Under the pieces are notes generated by a model, which was not told the DNA's origin, made no database searches, and saw nothing but the letters and a program-made list of their open reading frames with translations. Position numbers and translations under genes: made by a program. Shown here piece after piece: positions 1-6,111 of a stretch of 31,645 nt of DNA (positions within the stretch are counted from its first letter, which is position 1; each line of letters opens with the position of its first letter). Source of the stretch: a virus; IMG/VR virus record IMGVR_UViG_3300047443_000066, positions 1 through 31,645 of that record. One strand, written 5' to 3'.

Positions 1-1
1 C

Positions 2-421
2 GGGTTCATCGCCGACGACCCGTTCGAGCTGATCCTCCCCAACAGCCGTGACCGCTACTGGGGCACCATCGACGACGCCGGCCTCCACTTCGAATCGACC
101 CGGCTCGCGGCCAGCGCGGCCGCCGACGCCCTGCCGTACATCACCGACTGGATCGGGGACCGGCCGGTCGAATGGGTCGTCGCCCACCCTGGCGGGCCCC
201 GCATCATCAACGACGTCGTCTCCGGGGCCGGTCTCGACCCGGAGAAACACGGCCGGCACGCCCACACCTCCCTCGCCGACAACGGCAACCTCGGCGGCGC
301 CGCCATCTTGGACGTCCTGCGCCGCACCCACGACGACCCGCCCGCACCCGGAGAGCCCGGCGTGCTGGTTGCCTTCGGCCCCGGTTTCACTGTCGCCGGC
401 GTCTACGGCGCCTGGGCATAA
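2..421 (+). CDS. Type III polyketide synthase (chalcone/stilbene synthase-like), C-terminal fragment
   Basis: This is the 3' end of an open frame that enters from the left edge and codes 139 residues before TAA. It matches the C-terminal half of type III polyketide synthases, which extend acyl-CoA starters with malonyl-CoA. The catalytic His lies in an AHPGGPRI motif (His codon 185-187) and the catalytic Asn in DNGNLGGA (codon 287-289). The closing AFGPGF motif near the end is also typical. The catalytic Cys would lie upstream, outside the window. No frameshift or internal stop is seen, so the gene may be functional. It is on the same strand as the phage genes, with only 50 nt to the next start. 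It may be a phage-carried metabolic gene or a host gene beside a prophage; the window cannot decide. Family assignment is strong; the product is unknown. Confidence 0.85.
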   Translation, partial: GFIADDPFELILPNSRDRYWGTIDDAGLHFESTRLAASAAADALPYITDWIGDRPVEWVVAHPGGPRIINDVVSGAGLDPEKHGRHAHTSLADNGNLGGAAILDVLRRTHDDPPAPGEPGVLVAFGPGFTVAGVYGAWA

Positions 422-471
422 CACCCACCGCGCGCCCCCACCGCGCCTGGCCTTCGAGGACCCCTCTACCG

Positions 472-1101
472 ATGTCTACGCCTTCGAACGCAGCTCCCCG
501 CCGCTCCGCACGCGACGGCAGAGCCCACCTGACTCTCGTCACCGACCGGGACGAGCCGGACGGCCAGGCAGACGACGAGCCGCAGGGCGCCAAGCACGCC
601 GCGCCCCGCCCGCTCCTGATGGCTGGCAGCGCGACCGTCCGCGCCCTCATGGCCCTTGGCGCTCTCCTGTCGGCCATCGGCCTGTCGATCGGTAAGGCGG
701 ACGCCCTGCGCGCCCATGATCAGCCGCTGGAGGAGGCCGACCCCGCCGAACAGCCCGCCCCCAAGGCCGGCCTGACCGGGACCGGCGGCACTACCAAGGG
801 CAGCGCCGGGTACTGGGCTCCCACCACCCGGCCGGCCCTGACGGCCTCCTACGCGGTGAAGGCCCCGCCGCCCACCGGCAAGCACCGAAAATCCGCCTCG
901 ACCGAAGGCTGGGGGGAGTGGAACCCCGACCAGTGGGAGCGACCCACCGGCCGTCACCGCAAGTCCCCTGCCCACGGTGCGGGCACGGGCAAGCACCACC
1001 ACCCCAAGACGCCCGCGGCCCCGCACAAGACCCACAAGGTCAGTGCGGTCCTGGCTCTCGGTACCCCCGCGAAGCTGGATTTGACTCCGGGCAGGGTGTG
1101 A
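472..1101 (+). CDS. Predicted single-pass membrane protein with basic His/Lys-rich tail
   Basis: The protein has 209 residues. The ATG at 472 is chosen because GAGGA lies about 11 nt upstream and the frame further up has no recognisable start context. An Ala/Leu-rich hydrophobic stretch at about residues 50-70 (containing ALMALGALLSAIGL) looks like one transmembrane helix. The N-terminal 45 residues are polar and charged, and the rest is Pro/Gly/Ala-rich and probably disordered. The tail repeats a short basic motif: TGKHRKS, TGRHRKS and TGKHHHPK. No enzyme domain is recognised. It could be a cell-envelope or lysis-related phage protein, but nothing in the sequence proves that. A strong hairpin follows the stop and probably ends the transcript. 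Confidence 0.6.
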   Translation: MSTPSNAAPRRSARDGRAHLTLVTDRDEPDGQADDEPQGAKHAAPRPLLMAGSATVRALMALGALLSAIGLSIGKADALRAHDQPLEEADPAEQPAPKAGLTGTGGTTKGSAGYWAPTTRPALTASYAVKAPPPTGKHRKSASTEGWGEWNPDQWERPTGRHRKSPAHGAGTGKHHHPKTPAAPHKTHKVSAVLALGTPAKLDLTPGRV

Positions 1102-1134
1102 ACCCACTATTTGCTCTGTTGGAACACATGCCAC

Positions 1135-1163
1135 AAAGGGCCGCCCGCGCAGGGCGGCCCTTT
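1135..1163 (+). terminator. Strong intergenic hairpin, probable terminator
   Basis: A perfect 12-bp inverted repeat (AAAGGGCCGCCC and its complement) flanks a 5-nt loop. It begins 33 nt after the stop of the membrane protein gene. The 3' arm ends in TTT and the following bases (GGCATTT) make only a weak T tract, so termination efficiency is uncertain. Confidence 0.7.
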
Positions 1164-1189
1164 GGCATTTCTCGGGGAGGCCCCACCCG

Positions 1190-1390
1190 ATGGCGTATCG
1201 CCCTGTCCTGCTGTCCCCCTCCGACATCGCCCACCTGATCGGTAAGCCGGTCGGCACCGTCAAGCGGTGGGCCAGCGAGGGGCGCATCACTTCCCACGAC
1301 GGCCGGTACGACTACCTCGAAGTCCGCGACGTCGCCACCGGCACCGTCAAGGTGCCGCCGAAGCGGACCGCCCTCCAGGCCGCGGCCTAA
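1190..1390 (+). CDS. Small helix-turn-helix (MerR/excisionase-type) DNA-binding protein
   Basis: The protein has 66 residues. GGGGAGG about 12 nt before ATG supports the start. Residues 8-30 (around LSPSDIAHLIGKPVGTVKRW) fit the winged-helix pattern in which an S/T-x-x-x-A-x-x-x-G segment precedes the recognition helix. The next segment, EGRI followed by DGRYDYLEVRDV, fits the MerR/Xis wing. Such proteins act as excisionases, small regulators or DNA-bending factors. It is isolated between two hairpins, so it is probably expressed as a short separate unit. No integrase is in view, so an Xis role is only one option; a transcriptional regulator is equally likely. Confidence 0.65.
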   Translation: MAYRPVLLSPSDIAHLIGKPVGTVKRWASEGRITSHDGRYDYLEVRDVATGTVKVPPKRTALQAAA

Positions 1391-1408
1391 CCCCAACCCC
1401 CACAGACC

Positions 1409-1447
1409 GGCCCCGCGCGGATCAACTGATTCCGGCGGGGCCTTTTT
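1409..1447 (+). terminator. Rho-independent terminator after the helix-turn-helix gene
   Basis: GGCCCCGC at 1409-1416 pairs with GCGGGGCC at 1435-1442. An inner CGG/CCG pair extends the stem past a one-base bulge, and TTTTT follows directly at 1443-1447. This is the clearest canonical terminator in the left region. Confidence 0.8.
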
Positions 1448-1450
1448 CTG

Positions 1451-1486
1451 TCGGCCGCCACGCATTGAGGGGTGCGCGGCGGCCGA
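1451..1486 (+). repeat. Second inverted repeat just after the terminator
   Basis: TCGGCCGCC at 1451-1459 is complementary to GGCGGCCGA at 1478-1486, with an 18-nt spacer. It follows the terminator by 3 nt and precedes the next start by 28 nt. It has no T tract. It could be an operator, an RNA 5' stem on the next transcript, or a backup terminator. Confidence 0.55.
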
Positions 1487-1514
1487 CTCCCTCACCCCAG
1501 CACGGGAGTCGCCC

Positions 1515-1706
1515 ATGCCGTCCCTGCCCGCCGGATACCAGCCGCGCACCTCGCGCTCCCAGCGTCGCGCGGTGTCCCGTAACGCCGCACGCCAGCAGAC
1601 CCGCGCCATGCACGGCTTCATGGGCACCGCCCCCCGGTACGAGCCCGCGCGCAACGACAGCTGCGAGCGGCACTACCGCAAGCTCCCCTGCACGCGGTGC
1701 GCGTAA
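1515..1706 (+). CDS. Small basic protein with C-terminal Cys/His cluster, function unknown
   Basis: The protein has 63 residues and is rich in Arg. A modest ribosome site (CGGGAG) lies 8 nt before ATG. The C-terminus carries a CERHYRKLPCTRC-type cluster (Cys, His, Cys, Cys), which could hold a metal ion. The basic charge suggests nucleic-acid binding, but no family is recognised. It is followed after 14 nt by another small gene, so the two are probably co-transcribed. Confidence 0.5.
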   Translation: MPSLPAGYQPRTSRSQRRAVSRNAARQQTRAMHGFMGTAPRYEPARNDSCERHYRKLPCTRCA

Positions 1707-1720
1707 GAAAGGGCCGGCGC

Positions 1721-1906
1721 ATGGACACCCCCGCCCCGGAGCCGGAGCAGGACCCGGACGTCGAAGTCGTCGACTCCAACAAGGCGCTCGCCAACGCCGT
1801 GCGGCTGCTCTACGCCGCCGAGATGGTCACCGACCTCGCGCTGATGGAGCGCCTGGAGGGTCTGGCGGACTCCTGGATCAACCTCTCCCAGGCCCTGGCC
1901 CTGTGA
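1721..1906 (+). CDS. Small acidic helical protein, function unknown
   Basis: The protein has 61 residues. ATG at 1721 is preferred over an in-frame ATG at 1697 because GAAAGGG lies 9 nt upstream and the earlier start would run into the preceding gene. The first 20 residues are Pro/Glu/Asp-rich and the rest is predicted amphipathic helix (around NKALANAVRLLYAAEMV). No domain is recognised. The helical segment could mediate oligomerisation. Confidence 0.5.
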   Translation: MDTPAPEPEQDPDVEVVDSNKALANAVRLLYAAEMVTDLALMERLEGLADSWINLSQALAL

Positions 1907-1945
1907 GCCCCCACCACCCCTGAACCGCCTCCGGAGGCACACACC

Positions 1946-2332
1946 ATGTCTGCACCCATCGACGAACTCCACGGCCTCGTAGACGACCTGGAGGACGAGG
2001 GCCACTCCCTCGCCGGCCGGTTCCGTGACCTGGTCGACCGCGTCAAGGACGACATCAAGCACCTGCTCGGCGGCGGCAAGAACGAGCTGGAGGCGTTCGT
2101 CCAGTCCCTGGTCGAAACCCTCGTCCCCGAGCTGGACAAGGTGAAGGCGCAGATCGTGGCAGAGGTCATCGCCGAGCTCCACAAGGTCACCGCAGAGGTC
2201 AAGGCCGTCGTCACCGCCGTCGACGCGCCTGCCCAGCCTGCCGCACCGGCCGACGCACCGGCCGACGATGCGGCTACCCCGGCCCCGGCGTCGGTCGAGC
2301 CGGACCAGTTCCCGGCTCCCGCCCAGGGCTGA
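1946..2332 (+). CDS. Helical protein with Pro/Ala-rich tail, function unknown
   Basis: The protein has 128 residues. CCGGAGG about 10 nt before ATG gives a good ribosome site. Residues 1-90 are almost wholly charged amphipathic helix with hydrophobic heptad spacing (for example LVETLVPELDKVKAQIV), suggesting a coiled coil or helical bundle. The last 35 residues are a low-complexity Ala/Pro/Asp tail. No family is recognised. It is the last gene before a double hairpin that separates the small-gene cluster from the DNA-modification operon. Confidence 0.6.
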   Translation: MSAPIDELHGLVDDLEDEGHSLAGRFRDLVDRVKDDIKHLLGGGKNELEAFVQSLVETLVPELDKVKAQIVAEVIAELHKVTAEVKAVVTAVDAPAQPAAPADAPADDAATPAPASVEPDQFPAPAQG

Positions 2333-2337
2333 CCCGC

Positions 2338-2377
2338 CGCGGGGCCCTGGCCGACGACTCCCGGCCGGGGCCCCGCG
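2338..2377 (+). terminator. Long GC hairpin, first of a tandem pair
   Basis: CGCGGGGCC at 2338-2346 pairs with GGCCCCGCG at 2369-2377. The apparent loop contains a further GGCCG/CGGCC pairing, so the folded stem is longer. There is no T tract. It begins 5 nt after the preceding stop codon. Confidence 0.6.
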
Positions 2378-2391
2378 CTCCCAGACACCCG

Positions 2392-2417
2392 CCCCGGTCC
2401 TTGTGGCCGGGGTTTTT
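2392..2417 (+). terminator. Rho-independent terminator just before the modification operon
   Basis: CCCCGG at 2392-2397 pairs with CCGGGG at 2407-2412, an inner CC/GG pair extends the stem, and TTTTT lies at 2413-2417. Only 29 nt separate the T tract from the ParB-like start at 2447. A normal promoter does not fit there, so this element may attenuate rather than end transcription. Confidence 0.75.
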
Positions 2418-2446
2418 CATGCCCGCCCCCTCACGGGAGACGCACG

Positions 2447-3040
2447 ATGCCAGCGCAGTACGTAGAGACCCGCGACATACCGATCGACGAGCTGACCCCG
2501 TTCCCCGGCAACGCCAAGAGGGGTGACGTCGAGTCGATCCGGGCCAGCCTGCGCCGTAACGGCCAGTACCGGTCCCTGATCGTCCGCCAGGTCGAGAACG
2601 GCCCGCTGATCGTCCTAGCCGGCAACCACACCATGCAGGCCCTCGCCGCGGAGGGCAACGAGACCGCCCGGTGCGAGGTGGTCACCTGCGACGAGGCAGA
2701 GGCCCGGCGCATCAACCTTGCCGACAACCGGCTGGCGGAGATGGGCACGTACGACAACGACGCCCTCGCCGAGCTGCTGTCGTACCTCGACGGCGACTAC
2801 GAGGGCACGGGCTACAACGAGCACGACATCGAAATGCTCATCACCCCGCCGCCGGACCTCGATGCGCTCGCCGACGAGCTGGGCGACCCGGAGGAAGACG
2901 ACCTCTGGCCGATCCTGCGGTTCAAGGTCCCGCCGAACATCCGCGACGACTTCTACGACCTGTCGACCGGTTGTGAGGTCCCCGACGACGACGCGGCCCG
3001 GTTCATCTTCATCATGAACAAGCTCCGGGCCCTGACGTGA
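2447..3040 (+). CDS. ParB-like nuclease/sulfiredoxin-fold protein, possible DpdB-type partner of DpdA
   Basis: The protein has 197 residues; CGGGAGA supports the ATG. Residues 10-90 fit the ParB N-terminal fold: IPIDELTPFPGNAK, then GQYRSLIVRQ, then a box reading AGNHTMQALAAEG. That box replaces the GERRxxA of chromosomal ParB, so CTP-type partition function is unlikely. The C-terminal 60 residues are acidic and unassigned. It opens a seven-gene operon and overlaps the first DpdA gene by GTGA at 3037-3040. In bacterial dpd islands a ParB-superfamily protein, DpdB, acts with DpdA to put preQ0 into DNA. A similar helper role is an inference from position and fold. A stand-alone ParB-like nuclease is the alternative. 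Confidence 0.75.
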   Translation: MPAQYVETRDIPIDELTPFPGNAKRGDVESIRASLRRNGQYRSLIVRQVENGPLIVLAGNHTMQALAAEGNETARCEVVTCDEAEARRINLADNRLAEMGTYDNDALAELLSYLDGDYEGTGYNEHDIEMLITPPPDLDALADELGDPEEDDLWPILRFKVPPNIRDDFYDLSTGCEVPDDDAARFIFIMNKLRALT

Positions 3041-3939
3041 CGCTGCGGGTCCTGGTGTCGTACCACTACCACCGGGACACCGACCTCGCGCACCTGGTCG
3101 ACGAAATCGGCGGCGACGTCGACCTGTTCGCCGACTCCGGCGCCTACTCGGCGGCCACCACCGGCGCCACCATCAAGCTCGCCGACTACGCGGCATGGCT
3201 CAAGCAGTGGGCGCCGCTGTGGACCGTGCGCTCCAACCTGGACGTCATCGGCGACCACGCCGGCACCGCCGCGAACCTCGCCCGGCTCCAGGACGCAGGG
3301 GTCGACCCGCTGCCGGTCTTCCACACCGGGGAACCCTGGCGGGTGCTGGAGCGGCTGTGTGAGCAGCACCGGTATGTCGCGCTCGGCGGCCTGGCGCTCC
3401 ACGCGGTCGGCGGCGCCAAGCAGAACGTGCTGATGAAGTGGCTGGTGAAGGCGTTCCTCATCGCCCGCGAGCACGGCACCGTCTTCCACGGGTTCGGGCT
3501 CACGTCGCCCTCCCTGATCAACAGCCTGCCGTTCTACTCGGTGGACTCCAGCTCCTACACCATGGGGCAGCGGTTCGGCCTGGTCTACCTGTGGGACTCC
3601 CGGAACCTGAAGATGCACTCCGTCTTCTTCCGCAACCCCACCGAGGTCCGGCCGCGGGCGGACCTGTTCCGCCGGCACGGCCTTCCCGCCGCCCGCGTCA
3701 TGGACCCCGGGTTCATGCGGTCGGGCACCGACACTCACCACGCCGACCGGGCCGCGCTCACCGGCGCCTCCGCCCGCGCGTACGGGTTCCTGGAGGAGTC
3801 CCTGACCGCCCGTCACCGCGTGGACGCCCCATCGCTGCCCCGGCACGCCGACACCGGCACGAAGGTCTACCTGGCGCTGGCCGGCACCAACCGATCCGAC
3901 ATGGACCCGCTGCGGCTCCTGGTGAAGGAGGCAGCGTGA
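3037..3939 (+). CDS. dpdA: DpdA-like DNA 7-deazaguanine transglycosylase, copy 1
   Basis: The protein has 300 residues and a GTG start inside the preceding stop. It belongs to the tRNA-guanine transglycosylase superfamily in its phage DpdA form, which exchanges guanine in DNA for preQ0. Conserved segments in order are LFADSGAYSA (about residues 30-39, active-site Asp), LDVIGD, VFHTGEPW, VALGGL, TVFHGFG and FYSVDSSSY (about 166-174, probable nucleophile Asp). No Cys-rich zinc site of classical Tgt enzymes is visible. The C-terminus holds one GTKVYLA-type unit (from nt 3856), which is repeated three times in the next gene. It overlaps the second copy by GTGA. The substrate base is inferred from the neighbouring queC, queD, queE and folE. 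Confidence 0.82.
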   Translation: MTLRVLVSYHYHRDTDLAHLVDEIGGDVDLFADSGAYSAATTGATIKLADYAAWLKQWAPLWTVRSNLDVIGDHAGTAANLARLQDAGVDPLPVFHTGEPWRVLERLCEQHRYVALGGLALHAVGGAKQNVLMKWLVKAFLIAREHGTVFHGFGLTSPSLINSLPFYSVDSSSYTMGQRFGLVYLWDSRNLKMHSVFFRNPTEVRPRADLFRRHGLPAARVMDPGFMRSGTDTHHADRAALTGASARAYGFLEESLTARHRVDAPSLPRHADTGTKVYLALAGTNRSDMDPLRLLVKEAA

Positions 3940-5015
3940 CGTTCCGGTTCCTGGTGTCGTTCCATTACCACAAGGAGACCGACCTCCAGGCCATCGTCGA
4001 CACCTACGGCGGCCCGTGCGAGGTGTTCGCCGACTCCGGGGCGTTCTCCGCGGCAACCCTCGGCGCGACCATCAAGCGCGCCGACTACGCGGCCTGGCTG
4101 CACCAGTGGCGCGGCGTCATCACCACCGCGGCGACGCTGGACGTCATCGGCGACCCGGCCGCCACCCACCGCAACACCCAGACCCTCGAAAACGAGGGCC
4201 TGACGGTGCTCCCCGTCTTCCACGTCGGCTCACCGTGGGAGCGGCTGCACGAACTGTGCAAGGAGTACCAGTACATCGCCCTCGGCGGCATGGTCCCGCA
4301 CGCCAAGAAGCCCGACGCGGTCCTGCGGTGGCTGGTGAAGTGCTTCCAGATCGCCCGCGAGTACGGGACGGTCTTCCACGGCTTCGGACAGACCCGGTTC
4401 GCCACCATCGCCGCCCTGCCGTTCTACTCGGTGGACTCCTCCGCCTGGGGCTCCGGCTCCCGGTACGGGCAGATCGCCTTGTGGGACGAGCGTAGGGCGA
4501 AGCTGGTCACCGTCCAGGTGTCCCGGCCGGACCAGGCCCGCAAGCACGCCGACCTGCTGCGCTCCCACGGCGCTGACCCCAACCTCGTCGGCCGGCCCGG
4601 GTTCGCCGTGGCCAAGCAGCGCACCCGCGAGCAGTACGAGCGGGAAGACCTGATGATGCGCGGCGCCCCCGCCATCGCCTACCACCGGCTCGGTCAGTGG
4701 CTGATCCGCCGCCACCGCGTCCCGGCCCCACCCGGCTGGGAACGCCCCGGCACCGCCCTGTACCTGGCTGACGGTGCCGTTGCGCAGCTCACGAAGGCTG
4801 CGTCGGTGCTCCGCGACGAGGAGAACCGCGGCACGCACATGTACCTCGCCGAGACCGCCACGGTGAACCTCCACAAAGCCGCCCGGGTCATCGCCCGCGA
4901 GGACGAAGGCACCCAGCTGTACCTCGCCGAGGCCAACCCCAAGCACCTCCACAAGATCGCGAAGGCCATCGCCGGCGACACCGGCGTGGCCGCACGGAAA
5001 GGCAGCCCCTCATGA
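3936..5015 (+). CDS. dpdA: DpdA-like DNA 7-deazaguanine transglycosylase, copy 2, with C-terminal repeats
   Basis: The protein has 359 residues. The GTG at 3936 is chosen because it gives a 4-nt overlap with copy 1 and its first residues (MTFRFLVSFHYHKETD) align with the start of copy 1. The same landmarks appear in the same order: VFADSGAFSA, LDVIGD, PVFHVGSPW, IALGGM, TVFHGFG and FYSVDSSAW. Both predicted catalytic Asp residues are kept, so neither copy looks dead. The copies are clearly paralogous over about 200 residues but diverge after it. Residues 272-349 are three tandem units, each starting with a GT..YLA motif. ATGA links it to queC. Two DpdA proteins could recognise different DNA contexts or work as a heteromer, as eukaryotic Tgt enzymes do; that is inference. 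Confidence 0.82.
   Translation: MTFRFLVSFHYHKETDLQAIVDTYGGPCEVFADSGAFSAATLGATIKRADYAAWLHQWRGVITTAATLDVIGDPAATHRNTQTLENEGLTVLPVFHVGSPWERLHELCKEYQYIALGGMVPHAKKPDAVLRWLVKCFQIAREYGTVFHGFGQTRFATIAALPFYSVDSSAWGSGSRYGQIALWDERRAKLVTVQVSRPDQARKHADLLRSHGADPNLVGRPGFAVAKQRTREQYEREDLMMRGAPAIAYHRLGQWLIRRHRVPAPPGWERPGTALYLADGAVAQLTKAASVLRDEENRGTHMYLAETATVNLHKAARVIAREDEGTQLYLAEANPKHLHKIAKAIAGDTGVAARKGSPS
4749..4983 (+). repeat. Three tandem 25-27-codon repeats at the 3' end of DpdA copy 2
   Basis: Units begin at 4749, 4830 and 4908, giving lengths of 27, 26 and about 25 codons. Each encodes GT, two residues, YLA, then a helix with an L-x-K-A-A/I-x-V/A-I/L pattern (GTALYLAD, GTHMYLAE, GTQLYLAE). A single related unit closes DpdA copy 1 at 3856. 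The units look like short strand-helix modules of unknown role. Confidence 0.75.
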
Positions 5016-5683
5016 CGCGCCCCCTCGCCGTACTCGCCTTCTCCGGTGGCATGGACTCCTCCACCCTCGCCGCGCACTACGACGCCAAGGGCTACGACCT
5101 GCTGCTGCTGTCGTTCAACTACGGCCAGCGGCACACCCGCGAACTGACCTCCGCGCGCCTGGTCGCCGGGCACTTCGACGCCGAACACCACGTCGTCGAC
5201 CTGGCCGGCGTCGGCGCACTCATGCCCGGCTCCGCCCTCACCGACGCCGCGGTGCAGGTGCCTGACGGGCACTACGCCGAGGAGTCCATGCGGGTCACGG
5301 TCGTCCCGAACCGCAACGCGATCATGGCGAACATCGCCGTCGGTATCGCGTCCGCGCGCGGCGCCGAGCTCGTCGCCCTCGGTATCCACGCCGGGGACCA
5401 CGCCGTCTACCCGGACTGTCGCCCCGAGTTCCTGGACGCCATGGGGGAGAGCGTTGCTCGCGCCCTGGAGGGCTTCCCCACGCCCCGTATCGAGGCCCCC
5501 TTCATCCGGCAGTCCAAGACGTGGATCGCCGGGTACGCGGCCGAGCTGGACGCCCCGCTTCACCTGTCCTGGTCCTGCTACAAGGGCGGCGAACGGCACT
5601 GCGGCACCTGCGGCACGTGCACCGAGCGCATCGAAGCGTTCGAGGACGCCGGCGTCTACGACCCCACGGAGTACGCCGCATGA
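5012..5683 (+). CDS. queC: 7-cyano-7-deazaguanine (preQ0) synthase QueC
   Basis: The protein has 223 residues, the usual QueC length. It performs the ATP-dependent conversion of 7-carboxy-7-deazaguanine and ammonia to preQ0. The PP-loop SGGMDS lies at residues 11-16, VPNRN and YPDCRPEF follow, and a four-Cys zinc site sits at 189, 197, 200 and 203 (WSCYKGGERHCGTCGTC). All hallmark residues are present, so the enzyme should be active. There is no amidotransferase fusion, so this is a plain QueC. It overlaps the upstream DpdA and downstream queD by ATGA each. It supplies the base used by the transglycosylases. Confidence 0.95.
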   Translation: MTRPLAVLAFSGGMDSSTLAAHYDAKGYDLLLLSFNYGQRHTRELTSARLVAGHFDAEHHVVDLAGVGALMPGSALTDAAVQVPDGHYAEESMRVTVVPNRNAIMANIAVGIASARGAELVALGIHAGDHAVYPDCRPEFLDAMGESVARALEGFPTPRIEAPFIRQSKTWIAGYAAELDAPLHLSWSCYKGGERHCGTCGTCTERIEAFEDAGVYDPTEYAA

Positions 5684-6111
5684 GCCACGCCGTCACCGTC
5701 CGGCACAACTTCGAGACCGGGCACCGGCTGCCGCACCTGCCTGGCAAGTGCGTGTCCCTGCACGGGCACTCGTGGTGGGCCGAGGTCACCGTCGAAACCG
5801 ACGAGATGACCGCCGGCGGCCTGGTCGTGGAGTTCGGCCCCTTCAAGAAGGCGCTGCGGGAGTGGATCGACACCCACCTCGACCATGGCGTCATGCTCGG
5901 CCCTATCGACCCGCTGCTGCCGGTCCTGCGCGCCAACAGCTGCAAGGTGTACGAGGTGGAGGGCTGGCCCACCGTGGAGAACGTCGCCGCCCTGCTCGCC
6001 GACGTCGCCACGAAGGCCCTGGAAGGCCTCGTACGCGCGCCGGGCGCCCGCGTCACCCGCGTCCACGTCCAGGAGACCCACGTCAACGCCGCCACCTGGA
6101 CGGCCCCGTGA
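5680..6111 (+). CDS. queD: 6-carboxy-5,6,7,8-tetrahydropterin synthase QueD
   Basis: The protein has 143 residues. The ATG at 5680 overlaps the queC stop. QueD converts 7,8-dihydroneopterin triphosphate to 6-carboxytetrahydropterin. Zinc ligands His15, His28 and His30 (TGHRL and LHGHSW) and catalytic Cys24 (GKCVSLHG) are present. The later EFGPFK, THLDHGVML, PTVENVA and VHVQET blocks also fit the family. In this family the second block normally reads DF; here it is EF. It takes the FolE product and passes its own to QueE, both encoded immediately downstream. Confidence 0.93.
   Translation: MSHAVTVRHNFETGHRLPHLPGKCVSLHGHSWWAEVTVETDEMTAGGLVVEFGPFKKALREWIDTHLDHGVMLGPIDPLLPVLRANSCKVYEVEGWPTVENVAALLADVATKALEGLVRAPGARVTRVHVQETHVNAATWTAP

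Noticed and set aside
1081-1110. Possible promoter TTGACT, 18 nt, CACTAT
   Set aside because: The -35 is good but the -10 matches poorly, it lies partly in the end of a coding region, and the transcript would meet a strong hairpin within about 25 nt. Not convincing without start-site data.
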